The translations under genes were made by a program, and so were the position numbers. Of a DNA stretch of 64,000 nucleotides, positions 8,423 through 16,896 are shown piece by piece (the first letter of the stretch is position 1; each line of letters begins with the position of its first letter). The notes below the pieces were generated by a model that did not search any database, had not been told where the DNA came from, and worked only from the letters and a program-made list of their open reading frames with translations. The stretch lies in NCBI GenBank assembly GCA_040221475.1, contig JAVKEJ010000053.1, forward strand, positions 186,001 to 250,000, given 5' to 3'. The stretch is from WLXB01 sp040221475 (GTDB lineage Bacteria; Pseudomonadota; Alphaproteobacteria; Rhodospirillales; Rhodospirillaceae).

Positions 8423-9523
8423 CTAAGTGCTAGACGAGTTCTTGAGAGTAATCATTTTCCAATCTAGAGCTTCGCCGCGTTTTAAGTCTCGGGCGGCGTT
8501 TGCACCGAGCACAGTTTTGAGGTGCTTGGGCGCCAAGCCATGGCCTGGGCGAATGGATTTGACATTCTCTCGCGTGAATAATGATCCAGCAGGAATATCT
8601 GAGACAACGTAAAGTGATCTTCTAAAAGCGAGACTGCTTTCTTCTAGAGACGTTGGCCCTTCTCTGACCACTCCGCGCGCGCGCCAGGCTGAGTGGCAGT
8701 CAGTCACAAGTGCTTTAAGCTGGTCTGGCGTGAGCGAGAAGTCTGAATCTGGCGTTGTGGGCGTAACGCTATCGATAACATGTTTCTCAATAACGCAGGC
8801 CCCAAGGGCACAAGCCGCGATTGAAGATACGTTGTTTACTGTATGATCTGAGTAGCCTACGGGAACGTCGAACCGCTGGCTCAACGCCGGAATCGTAAGT
8901 AAGTTTGCTTCTGCAATGTTCGCCGGATAGGCGCTATTGCATTGCAGAAGAATAATGTTATCAGCGTCAGCCGTATAAGCGGCATCAAGGGCTTCTGAGA
9001 TCTCTTCACTCGTGCATAGTCCCACCGAAATGATGAGGGGCTTACCCGTCTGTGCGCAAGCAGTAATAAGCTCGTGATCAACAGCCTCAAAGGATGCGAT
9101 TTTATAAGCTGGCGCCTCTAAGGCCTCCAGCATATCGACCGCTGCTTTATCAAATGGGCTTGCGAATGCAATGATTCCACGCTGTTTGCACGCCGCAAAA
9201 AGTTCTGGAAACCATTCAAAGGGTGTGGCGGCTTCTTGATAGAGTTCGAAGAGCTTACGGCCCTGCCAAGGGCCCTGGGCGGTGATCTTAAAGTCCTCTA
9301 GGTCTATATCCAGGGTCAATGACTCAGCTGTGTAAGCCTGGAATTTTACAGCATCAGCGCCTGCTTGAGCGGCTGCATCGATTATTCTAAGAGCGCGGTC
9401 GAAGTCACCTCCATGATTGGCGGATAGCTCAGCAATAATAAATGGCGGGTGATCAAAGCCGATGGTGCGATCGGCAATTTTCACGACTTGAGCCGAAAGT
9501 GTATCCAAAGGAGCAGCTGTCAA
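8423..9523 (-). CDS. pseI: Pseudaminic acid synthase (NeuB family, PseI type)
   Basis: 366 residues. The NeuB TIM barrel begins FIIAELSANHGGD (28-40), then GADAVKFQAYT and GYSDHT. A C-terminal SAF antifreeze-like domain (about 300-360) contains IPAGSLFTRENV and RPGHGLAPKH. The ELSANH form is characteristic of PseI rather than sialic acid synthase. It condenses phosphoenolpyruvate with 2,4-diacetamido-2,4,6-trideoxy-L-altrose to give pseudaminic acid. The start is TTG at 9523 with AGGA six nt upstream; no ATG fits better. It sits 18 nt after pseF and is followed at once by the Nudix gene, so it is mid-operon. A legionaminic acid or Neu5Ac synthase is the alternative, but pseB and pseC nearby favour PseI. 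Confidence 0.92.
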   Translation of the reverse strand: MTAAPLDTLSAQVVKIADRTIGFDHPPFIIAELSANHGGDFDRALRIIDAAAQAGADAVKFQAYTAESLTLDIDLEDFKITAQGPWQGRKLFELYQEAATPFEWFPELFAACKQRGIIAFASPFDKAAVDMLEALEAPAYKIASFEAVDHELITACAQTGKPLIISVGLCTSEEISEALDAAYTADADNIILLQCNSAYPANIAEANLLTIPALSQRFDVPVGYSDHTVNNVSSIAACALGACVIEKHVIDSVTPTTPDSDFSLTPDQLKALVTDCHSAWRARGVVREGPTSLEESSLAFRRSLYVVSDIPAGSLFTRENVKSIRPGHGLAPKHLKTVLGANAARDLKRGEALDWKMITLKNSSST

Positions 9524-9541
9524 AACAGGTCCTGTAATTTG

Positions 9542-10240
9542 CTAGGGGTTGATTTGGGCATAATAGCGCACCAATGCCAGATCGTCTTCAGTATCGATAT
9601 CGACTGATCGACACCTGGGCATCATGTGGCCCCGTAAACCGGGGCCATAGAGCGTTTTATGCTTCAAGAAAGCTGGTACGTTGACAGCGTAGGTCGAACC
9701 GTTGCCGAACAGATAAATTGGTGCGTCCTGAGAGTTTTTAGAGATGGCGTCCGGCCATACGGGCTTCAGTATGCCGTGCTCATCAACAGCTAATGCTTGG
9801 TGTATGGGCCTGTCAGATGCACTAACAGCCATGGCAAAGTCGCATGTTCCTGGAACGATTAGGTTTACAACAGCTTTAATATCCTCTGCTTGGCGCAGGG
9901 GGGCGGTTGCATAAAGACAGGCGAGAATATCCCAGTGCTGAGATATAAGGTTCTCGTGATCAATCACGTCCACCAGAACGGGGGCTGTTGGGACGGAGTC
10001 TTCTGCTAAATCAATGGCACGAAGATACGGTGTCGCTCCAAAATCTTCGGCTATATCGAGTATTTCTTGATCATCTGATGACACCAGGACTTTCTCAAAG
10101 CAACCGGACTCAAACGCGGCCTCAATTGTATGGGCAATCAATGGTTTCCCGCCCAACTCTATGAGATTCTTACGAGGAAGTCGTTTGCTGCCCCCTCTTG
10201 CCGGTATAACGGCGATAGCACGGTATCCTAATGGTGACAT
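9542..10240 (-). CDS. pseF: Acylneuraminate cytidylyltransferase family protein (PseF)
   Basis: 232 residues, the usual size. The CMP-sugar synthetase signature IPARGGSKRLPRKN occurs near residue 12, followed by GGKPLIAHTIEAA and VSSDDQEI. It activates the nonulosonic acid as the CMP-sugar, the donor for glycosyltransferases that modify flagellin or surface polysaccharide. It is the first gene of the minus-strand block and faces pseB across a 156-bp divergent promoter region. Distinguishing PseF from NeuA rests on context. Confidence 0.9.
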   Translation of the reverse strand: MSPLGYRAIAVIPARGGSKRLPRKNLIELGGKPLIAHTIEAAFESGCFEKVLVSSDDQEILDIAEDFGATPYLRAIDLAEDSVPTAPVLVDVIDHENLISQHWDILACLYATAPLRQAEDIKAVVNLIVPGTCDFAMAVSASDRPIHQALAVDEHGILKPVWPDAISKNSQDAPIYLFGNGSTYAVNVPAFLKHKTLYGPGLRGHMMPRCRSVDIDTEDDLALVRYYAQINP

Positions 10241-10396
10241 GAAAGTATAATCCGTATGCTTGCTCTTTGATTTTCGCTGCCACAGTAGGCGTGTTTTAGA
10301 ATATGCTGAAGTCTATAGTGCGATAGTGGCGATCAATAGATCTGTCGTTGTCGTTGATTAACTCGTGCTTTTTCTAAAAAAGTGAGGCCATAGGGA
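10241..10396. promoter_or_regulatory. Divergent intergenic region between pseF and pseB
   Basis: 156 bp separating the two divergently read pse blocks, so promoters for both directions must lie here. I cannot pick convincing -35/-10 pairs. A GAGG at the 3' end, 9 nt before the pseB ATG, is the likely ribosome site. Confidence 0.5.
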
Positions 10397-11443
10397 ATGC
10401 TAGCGTCGTTTGCACCAAGTGGGCCATCCCTGGAGGCTCTTAAGTCTGAGTTAAATGGCCGCAGTGTGCTGGTTACAGGAGGAACAGGTTCATTTGGCCG
10501 TGCCTTTGTAAATGCGTTGCTCAAAGTGGTGACACCACGGCGTTTGATTGTGTTTTCAAGGGATGAATTTAAACAGTCAGAGATGCAAAGTGGGATCGAT
10601 CCTAAAGACCTCAAAACGCTCAGGTTTTTCATCGGTGATGTCCGTGACCAGCAACGTTTAGAGCTTGCTTTCCGCGGTGTTGATGTTGTGATCCATGCCG
10701 CAGCCATGAAGCAGGTTGCTACGGCAGAGTATAATCCGTTCGAGTGTATCCACACCAACGTGATTGGCGCAGAGAACATCGTGCGAGCCTCTCTTAATAC
10801 CGGGGTCAAGAAGGTGTTGGCTCTGTCTACAGACAAAGCAGTGAATCCTATAAACTTGTATGGGGCCAGTAAATTGGCCGCAGATAAGATATTTACGGCC
10901 GCCAACCACCTCAGCGCAAAATCTGGCACCCGTTTCTCAGTTGTGCGGTACGGCAACGTTGCCGGGTCTCGTGGCAGCGTCGTTCCCGTTTTTCAGCGCC
11001 TTGCGGCGGAAAAGGCGGCTACTATTCCGATCACGGACCCCAGGATGACGCGGTTTTGGGTGACGTTGGCACAAGTATGTGACTTCGTCATGGCTTCACT
11101 TGTGCGCATGGAAGGGGGTGAGATTTTTGTCCCCAAGATCCCAAGTATAAAGATTACGGACCTCGCCAAAGCATTGGCACCGATGATTGATCAAAAAATC
11201 ACAGGAATTCGGCCAGGTGAAAAGCTCCATGAAGTGCTCATCTCAGGCGATGAAAGCTATCTGACGTTCGACTGCGGGGATCACTATTTAATCGCGCCTG
11301 CTTTTGACAATATGTTCGGCGGCAAAAGGCAGGCCCCGATAGCAGGTACGCCAGTGGCAGAGCGTTTTTCATACACAAGCGATGAGAACACCGACTGGAT
11401 GGACGTCGCGTTCTTAGAATCGCTGCACCCAGAAACTAGCTAG
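10397..11443 (+). CDS. pseB: UDP-N-acetylglucosamine 4,6-dehydratase (inverting), PseB
   Basis: 348 residues. The Rossmann motif TGGTGSFG (27-34), the FSRDEFKQ segment and the signature AAAMKQVATAEYNP identify the PseB/FlaA1 subfamily of extended SDRs. STDKAVNPINLYGASK carries the catalytic Asp-Lys pair and the Tyr-x3-Lys. It removes water from UDP-GlcNAc with C5 inversion, the first committed step of pseudaminic acid synthesis. pseC follows after 8 nt. The 15-20 residues before the Rossmann strand look like a normal variable extension; a Met further downstream would cut into the fold. Confidence 0.95.
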   Translation: MLASFAPSGPSLEALKSELNGRSVLVTGGTGSFGRAFVNALLKVVTPRRLIVFSRDEFKQSEMQSGIDPKDLKTLRFFIGDVRDQQRLELAFRGVDVVIHAAAMKQVATAEYNPFECIHTNVIGAENIVRASLNTGVKKVLALSTDKAVNPINLYGASKLAADKIFTAANHLSAKSGTRFSVVRYGNVAGSRGSVVPVFQRLAAEKAATIPITDPRMTRFWVTLAQVCDFVMASLVRMEGGEIFVPKIPSIKITDLAKALAPMIDQKITGIRPGEKLHEVLISGDESYLTFDCGDHYLIAPAFDNMFGGKRQAPIAGTPVAERFSYTSDENTDWMDVAFLESLHPETS

Positions 11444-11451
11444 CGCTTCAA

Positions 11452-12633
11452 ATGCCAAAGAACCGCATTCCTCCGCTGCCCTATGGCCATCAAAGCATCG
11501 ATGCGCAGGATATCGCTGCGGTTGAACGTGTCCTTCGCAGTGATTGGATCACGCAAGGGCCGGTTATAGAAGCCTTCGAGTCTGCAATTTCTGAATACAC
11601 AGGGGCCAGAAATGCGGTTGCTGTGTCATCCGGCACAGCTGCCTTGCACAGTGCATGTATGGCGCTGGGGATCGGTGTTGGGGATGAAGTCATCGTCCCC
11701 ACGCTGACGTTTGGGGCTACGGCGGCTGCTGTGCGCTTGTGCGGTGCCGAAGTGCGCTTTGCTGATGTTGATTCAAGAACATTAGGACTGAGTGCCGAGA
11801 CAGTTTCGGACAAGACAACGGCCAAGTCTAAGGCTCTGATTGCGGTCGATTTTGCCGGTCAGCCGTGCGATTGGCAGGGGCTAAGTGATTGTGCTTCTGA
11901 GATGAATTTGGCCACTGTCGCAGATGCCGCTCATTCTCTGGGGGCTATCTATCGCGAGAAATCTATCGGCACACTTGCGGAGGCGACGTGCTTCTCTTTC
12001 CATCCGGTCAAAGCGATAACCTGTGGTGAGGGCGGGATGATTGTTGTTCAGTCAACGGAGCTTCGTGAGCGGCTACGCAAGGTGCGGCATCATGGCGTGG
12101 AACGTGACGTGGACAGGTTTGTGTCGTCAGAGGATGAACACATGGGACCATGGTATTATGAAATACAGGAATTGGGCCTCAACTATCGCATTTCAGATAT
12201 ACACGCGGCTCTTGGTCTCAGTCAGCTAGGTAAACTCGATACTTTTTTGGCGCGCCGGCGGACACTGGCTGCTCGTTATAACGCCGTGTTTTCTAAGTCC
12301 GATTTGCTTGAAACGCCCCATGTTTTCTCTGACAGGCAAAGTGCTTGGCATCTTTACGTCGTAAGGCTGAGGCTTGAGGCATTATCCTGGAGCCGTCGTC
12401 GCGTATTTGAGGAACTCCGGACATTGGGTATTGGTGTGCAGGTCCACTATATGCCCCTTCATCTCCAGCCATACTACAGTATGCGTTATGGCCATAAACG
12501 CGGGGATTTCCCTGTGGCAGAGGCCTATTATGCTGCTGCGATGACCTTGCCGCTTTACCCGGCAATGACAGATCAGGACGCCGATGATGTCATACAAATC
12601 GTACTTGAAACTTTACTGAGGGCTAAACGGTAG
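11452..12633 (+). CDS. pseC: UDP-4-amino-4,6-dideoxy-N-acetyl-beta-L-altrosamine transaminase, PseC
   Basis: 393 residues, DegT/DnrJ/EryC1 aminotransferase fold. The N-terminal LPYGHQSID and SDWITQGPVIEAFE, the SSGTAALHSA loop and FSFHPVKAIT with the pyridoxal phosphate-binding Lys are all typical of PseC. It transfers an amino group from glutamate to C4 of the PseB product. The gene is followed by a perfect 10-bp hairpin terminator, so the + strand unit is just pseB-pseC. The next two enzymes (acetyltransferase PseH and nucleotidase PseG) are not in this window. Confidence 0.95.
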   Translation: MPKNRIPPLPYGHQSIDAQDIAAVERVLRSDWITQGPVIEAFESAISEYTGARNAVAVSSGTAALHSACMALGIGVGDEVIVPTLTFGATAAAVRLCGAEVRFADVDSRTLGLSAETVSDKTTAKSKALIAVDFAGQPCDWQGLSDCASEMNLATVADAAHSLGAIYREKSIGTLAEATCFSFHPVKAITCGEGGMIVVQSTELRERLRKVRHHGVERDVDRFVSSEDEHMGPWYYEIQELGLNYRISDIHAALGLSQLGKLDTFLARRRTLAARYNAVFSKSDLLETPHVFSDRQSAWHLYVVRLRLEALSWSRRRVFEELRTLGIGVQVHYMPLHLQPYYSMRYGHKRGDFPVAEAYYAAAMTLPLYPAMTDQDADDVIQIVLETLLRAKR

Positions 12634-12680
12634 TTTGCGCCTTAGATTTGCCTTTGAATAAGGCTGTTCGGTGGAACGAA

Positions 12681-12710
12681 AAAGCCCGCCATGTTTCCAC
12701 GGCGGGCTTT
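12681..12710. terminator. Bidirectional rho-independent terminator
   Basis: Perfect 10-bp inverted repeat, AAAGCCCGCC (12681-12690) and GGCGGGCTTT (12701-12710), around a 10-nt loop. It serves pseC on + and the histone-like gene on -, with A/T on each flank. Confidence 0.9.
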
Positions 12711-12736
12711 CTGCGAACTGATAAGAGCTAGAAGGT

Positions 12737-12940
12737 CTAGCGCTTCCGAGCGGCTGGCCGACGTTTGGCTGCCGCTTTAGCCTTAGGAGCTGCTTTTTTC
12801 TTAGCAGCTGCTTTACGCTTAGGAGCTGCTTTTTTCTTAGCGGCAACTTTACGCTTAGGAGCTGCCTTTTTCTTAGCAGCTGCTTTCTTCTTAGGAGCTG
12901 CTTTCTTCTTAGCCGTAGTTTTCTTTGTCGTGGCTGCCAT
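12737..12940 (-). CDS. Histone H1-like Lys/Ala-rich DNA-binding protein
   Basis: 67 residues made almost only of Lys, Ala, Arg and Pro. Units such as AAKKKAAPKRK repeat about five times after an N-terminal MAATTKKTTAKK, ending RRPAARKR. This is the composition of bacterial histone H1-like tails (HctB/AlgP-like), which bind DNA through charge and lack a fold. AGGGGAT lies about 9 nt before the ATG. The repeats are visible in DNA as well, so copy number may vary between strains. It is monocistronic, bounded by its own terminator at 12681-12710. The antisense frame is also open but is only a mirror of the repeats. Confidence 0.85.
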   Translation of the reverse strand: MAATTKKTTAKKKAAPKKKAAAKKKAAPKRKVAAKKKAAPKRKAAAKKKAAPKAKAAAKRRPAARKR

Positions 12941-13170
12941 AGTGATTAGATCCCCTGCAGTGGTTTAACAACAATAAGACGCCTCAAGGACAAGTAACAT
13001 AACATGTTAACGCGTTTTTCGCACGCAACAATAGCTTACTGCTCTCACAACTTACCTACTTGTCTCAAGACACAATGAAAACAAACCGTTTCTTTTTCTT
13101 TAACGGTGTCTTTTGAGTCACACTTAATCTAACGACGATTAAGCGCTTTTGGTTCTCATAAACATAAAAA
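12941..13170. other. Intergenic region upstream of histone-like gene
   Basis: About 230 bp without a gene. It holds the leader of the histone-like gene on the minus strand, with AGGGGAT near the start codon. I see no further structure apart from the terminator immediately to the right. Confidence 0.5.
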
Positions 13171-13197
13171 AATGCGTCGGATATCGACCGACGCATT
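13171..13197 (-). terminator. Rho-independent terminator of the orphan methyltransferase gene
   Basis: AATGCGTCGG (13171-13180) pairs perfectly with CCGACGCATT (13188-13197) around a 7-nt loop. Read on the minus strand the stem is followed by a run of seven T, a textbook intrinsic terminator 45 bp after the methyltransferase stop. Confidence 0.93.
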
Positions 13198-13241
13198 CTT
13201 TCATCTCACTCATTTTGTTTGCTATTACGCGAACATTAAAA

Positions 13242-14378
13242 CTACTTTTCGGCGACGCATGCAGGAAACTGAAACCCCTTCGTACCGTAATTCATAACCT
13301 TGCCGGGACTGTATGTATCGACCATTTCCAAGCGTGCTTTTTCCGCAGAAAACCCAGCTTTTACGGCTTCACCGGCGATGTCCATCTCACGATACGTTCC
13401 ACCAAATCGCTCGTTGTTATTGTAGACCTCCCACTCCGCTAAGAAGCTTTCAAGAGGGGGCAATTCTTTAAGTCTCGGGTTGTCCATATGCATCATGACA
13501 CCACCGTCTTTTAGAAGTCTTCGGCTCTCTGCAAAAATCTTAACAACTGCCGGGGTGCTCGTCTCATGCATCATGATGTGAGACAAAACAACGTCAAAAC
13601 TTCCGTCTTCAAAGTTCGTTTTTTCGGCATTTTGCTGACTGAAATGAATCTTGTATCCGAGGTCTTCAGCACGGGCATGGGCGTACCGAAGTAGCGACTC
13701 GCCGACATCGATGGCGTGAATTTCGGCATCCGGGTAGGCTTCAGCCCATGCAATTGTGCTCTGTCCGACCGAGCACCCCATGTCCAAAATGCGTTTTGGT
13801 TTCGCGTTGGGATACTTCTTTTTGTAATGCTCTAAAAGAGTCCGCCCGAGGAAATCCATGCGCGGCCCGATGTTGCCGAGTGTGTACAAGAAAGTACCAC
13901 GGTCATAGAGCGCCCCAGCTGAAACATCATCGTCACTGTGCGAGGTGTGATAGGCACCAGGCTGAAGGTGAATATCGTAAAAAGTTAAGTAGTACGGGAC
14001 TTCAAAATCAGGATCTAAAGTTAACGTTCCACCGGTTTTGCCACTGGCACTCTTTGCGTTTTCGACGAGGCGGGGCAGGTCACGTTCAACTGAGTCGATC
14101 ACGCTGTCCCAGGTCATTTCCTGTGTATGCCGCTGCATGGCCGAATACATTTGGTAGTAGCCATTTTTTGTCATTACGCCACGCACTTCATGGCGGTCTT
14201 TCGGGGCGCGGCCATTCTCTTTAACGAAATTTGGGTGAACGACGTTGTGGTAGACCGTTTTGTTGCCGGGAGAGACCTGACTGGCCAGATATCTGCGCAC
14301 ATCCATATAATAGTCCTGCCGGGACTGTTCATCGTGGATTGGGTCAACGAGGACTGCGTGAGCCATCTGTTTGGGCAT
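13242..14378 (-). CDS. Class I SAM-dependent methyltransferase with long N-terminal domain
   Basis: 378 residues from the ATG at 14378, chosen because AGGAG (complement of 14385-14389) lies 6 nt upstream; an in-frame ATG at 14417 lacks a ribosome site. The methyltransferase core is in the second half: RILDMGCSVGQST (motif I), HAIDVGESLL (acidic motif II), VVLSHIMMHE and LLKDGGVMMHMD. The first about 180 residues are an unrecognised region rich in Tyr, His and Asp (for example HTSHSDDD). It is monocistronic with its own strong terminator. The substrate is unknown; small-molecule methylation is the safest statement. Confidence 0.85.
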   Translation of the reverse strand: MPKQMAHAVLVDPIHDEQSRQDYYMDVRRYLASQVSPGNKTVYHNVVHPNFVKENGRAPKDRHEVRGVMTKNGYYQMYSAMQRHTQEMTWDSVIDSVERDLPRLVENAKSASGKTGGTLTLDPDFEVPYYLTFYDIHLQPGAYHTSHSDDDVSAGALYDRGTFLYTLGNIGPRMDFLGRTLLEHYKKKYPNAKPKRILDMGCSVGQSTIAWAEAYPDAEIHAIDVGESLLRYAHARAEDLGYKIHFSQQNAEKTNFEDGSFDVVLSHIMMHETSTPAVVKIFAESRRLLKDGGVMMHMDNPRLKELPPLESFLAEWEVYNNNERFGGTYREMDIAGEAVKAGFSAEKARLEMVDTYSPGKVMNYGTKGFQFPACVAEK

Positions 14379-14503
14379 TTCTATCTCCTGATAAAGCCTG
14401 TTTCTTAAACGGTACAACGTTATTAACTATTGTGAGCCCTGCCGGGGCTGTTCGCTAAGCTCGGACGCTTTTGAGGCCCACTAAGTGGACGTTAGCTCGT
14501 CAG

Positions 14504-15586
14504 CTATTTAATTTCACCACTTTGAGACATCAATACAGCCAAAGCTTTAGTGCGCGGGAACTGTGCGAGAACGATCATCGCCATCACCATAATTGGCACA
14601 CTCAAGATCATACCTATTACACCCCATATGGAGCCCCATACTGATAGGGCAAGCACAATAATCACAGGGCTAAGGTTCAGAGATTTCCCTGTTACGCGAG
14701 GCTCAATGACGTTTCCGACAACGATCTGTGCGCCCATCAAACCGGTAAGTACTAAGATCGTAAGGGCAGGGGAGGCAAATTGCAGGATGCTGAGCACGAC
14801 CGGGAATGCAACCGCGACCACAGATCCGATGTACGGAATGTAGTTCAAGATAAAGATTAACAGTGCCCAAAAGGCGGCAAAATCAACATCAGCGACTATT
14901 AGAATTCCATAACTCAAGGCGCCAACAAGCAGGCTCATGAGTGTCTTAATGAGAATATATTTCTCAATGTTACGGCCAATAGCTGTGAGCGTTGATTTAA
15001 TGGCCTGCTCGCGTTCAGTGGTAGAGGCGAATGCCTTGATTTTGAGGTCAAGTGTCCGGCTTTCTAAAAGCAAAAAGGCCACATAAAGAAAAATTTGAAA
15101 CGTATTGCTGGCAATGCTTTGCAAGGCTCCAACCAGTCTGACTACGGCTGATTGAAAGTCTATGCGTTCGTTAAGCTCCGCTATTGTTAATGGAGTGCCG
15201 ATGAAACGTTCCGCAAGCGCTTGCAAATCCGCAAAGAAGGTTTGCAGTTTTGCTTGATAAGATGGTGCCGCATCGACGATGGCGCTTATGTTCCCGGCAA
15301 CCAATTGAACAAGCACGACAATAAACAACAAGAAGATCAGTATTGAACCTGTTAACGATAGGCTGCCAGGAAGGCGTTTGCCCTGTATTTTAATGCGTTC
15401 AAGGCCGTGGGCCAGGGCTCTCAGTAGGTATGTAATCAATATCGCCAGGATCAGTGGCAGTAAAATACTCTCGCCGACAACCAGCAGATAAAGCGTTAAA
15501 GCAGCAACGCCGATAGAGGCAGCAAAAGTAACAGTATCAGTGGGCCGCAAGTTCAACGACGTGCTTACAGGGCTTTGGTCTGACAT
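14504..15586 (-). CDS. AI-2E family transporter (PerM-like permease)
   Basis: 360 residues with about eight hydrophobic segments. A pair lies near 20-65 and one at 80-105, then a soluble central portion (about 120-190), then four or five helices in the C-terminal half including FWALLIFILNYIPYIG, the family hallmark. Members export small molecules or ions (AI-2, sodium); substrate here unknown. AAAGGA lies 12 nt before the ATG. The start is 24 nt after the stop of the outer-membrane barrel gene, so it may be the last gene of that operon. Confidence 0.9.
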   Translation of the reverse strand: MSDQSPVSTSLNLRPTDTVTFAASIGVAALTLYLLVVGESILLPLILAILITYLLRALAHGLERIKIQGKRLPGSLSLTGSILIFLLFIVVLVQLVAGNISAIVDAAPSYQAKLQTFFADLQALAERFIGTPLTIAELNERIDFQSAVVRLVGALQSIASNTFQIFLYVAFLLLESRTLDLKIKAFASTTEREQAIKSTLTAIGRNIEKYILIKTLMSLLVGALSYGILIVADVDFAAFWALLIFILNYIPYIGSVVAVAFPVVLSILQFASPALTILVLTGLMGAQIVVGNVIEPRVTGKSLNLSPVIIVLALSVWGSIWGVIGMILSVPIMVMAMIVLAQFPRTKALAVLMSQSGEIK

Positions 15587-15610
15587 TGCGCCGATCCTTT
15601 TACGTCATCG

Positions 15611-16867
15611 CTAGAGAAAAAAACGATAACTTGCTTGCAGAACAGTCTCTTTCGCACGAACCGGAAGGTTCAGAAACGCTCGCTCAGGTCTTTTAGAATC
15701 GACGTGAAGCGCTTCCAACGTCAATCTTTGTTTGTTGAACGGGCGTAATACATATGCTGCGGTCCAAGCGTTGCCATTTTCCTGGTTCAGGTCGTCGGCT
15801 GTGAAATCGTCATCGGCAACCTGAAAGTGATCATAGCGGAAAGAAACCCGATGGTCGCCAAACCGTTTACTAAAAAGTGTGAAAACCGACCAATAATCAT
15901 TATCGACTTTGGAGCCCAACCCCGGTCGCGTCCCCATAGAGGTATTACCGACCATGGCTTGGCTAATAAATTCAATACCGCCAGGAAGTTCGTTCTCGTA
16001 ACCTGCACTTAAGAAGTGAGTATCCCAGGCATACTGAAAGCCATCGAAAGCGCGATCATAGGATTGATTGTCGTAGTAGAGCACGCTTAAGCGACCGAGC
16101 GCGTAATGGTCGATGGTTAAACCGGCATACCCGCCGACTCTGCTATCAATTTGATGAAATGGTTCCACCCATGGAGCCTGCCGTTCAACAGTGCCGCCGG
16201 GCTCGATCGTGCGGATCGGGGCGAGGGGCAGCTGATCAAAAAGACCAGCTTCCCGGTCATGTAGCGCCCAGCCGCGCCATGCCAATAATGTACCTGCTGG
16301 GTCATTCGCCATGAAGGCTGCACCAGTAAAAGACAGGTCGAAATCATCAAATTCCCGGCCAACCGTAAACTCAGCCCCGAGTGTCTTTAACTCTTCGCCA
16401 ACCCACGTATTGATCGCAGACGACGAAATTGTATAAGGGCTCGTCCACGCTATGGCTTTGTTCTCTAAGGAAATAGGAGGAAAAAACGCACCGAGTTTAA
16501 CTTCATAGCTGTATTCAGACTTGGGAACAGGCTTATAGCGCAGAAATGCTTCGACGATGTCGACCGGTTGATGCTGCTGGCTGTCAGTTTTGATATGGAC
16601 GACGCCAGACCAGTCCCAGTTGAATTTAGGTAAAAAGATGAGGGAGGCTTCCGCAATGCGGCCAACCACGCGATTTTCTCCAGCTGCGTCTCCGCCCCAG
16701 CGTGTTTTTCCCAGGCCGCGCTCTTCCCAACTGACTGTGCCGTCGGTCAATACTAGCCGGGCATCCACGAGGCCGATTACATCCATACTCGGCAGGACGC
16801 TCTCTTGCGCAAAACTATGAGAGCAAAAGCCTAAAGTTGCTAAGCCAATAAGAAGGATTCGTTTCAT
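15611..16867 (-). CDS. Outer-membrane beta-barrel (porin-like) protein
   Basis: 418 residues from the ATG at 16867; a TTG four codons earlier (16879) is also possible, and neither has a strong ribosome site. Signal peptide MKRILLIGLATLGFCSHSFA, then mature QESV. The rest alternates short hydrophobic and polar strands rich in Tyr, Trp and Asp, and ends ASYRFFL with an aromatic C-terminus as needed for BAM insertion. A barrel of the porin or DUF-type OMP class is likely. It starts about 29 nt after the EAL gene stop, within the cupredoxin-EAL operon, so it may pass the ligand or metal sensed there. Substrate unknown. Confidence 0.8.
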   Translation of the reverse strand: MKRILLIGLATLGFCSHSFAQESVLPSMDVIGLVDARLVLTDGTVSWEERGLGKTRWGGDAAGENRVVGRIAEASLIFLPKFNWDWSGVVHIKTDSQQHQPVDIVEAFLRYKPVPKSEYSYEVKLGAFFPPISLENKAIAWTSPYTISSSAINTWVGEELKTLGAEFTVGREFDDFDLSFTGAAFMANDPAGTLLAWRGWALHDREAGLFDQLPLAPIRTIEPGGTVERQAPWVEPFHQIDSRVGGYAGLTIDHYALGRLSVLYYDNQSYDRAFDGFQYAWDTHFLSAGYENELPGGIEFISQAMVGNTSMGTRPGLGSKVDNDYWSVFTLFSKRFGDHRVSFRYDHFQVADDDFTADDLNQENGNAWTAAYVLRPFNKQRLTLEALHVDSKRPERAFLNLPVRAKETVLQASYRFFL

Positions 16868-16896
16868 GTGGTGGCTCAATGCGTCATTCAGAACAG

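Noticed and set aside
12765..12968. Hydrophobic Ala/Leu/Phe + strand frame over the histone-like gene
   Set aside because: Mirror of Lys/Ala codons. The minus-strand frame has a ribosome site and terminator.
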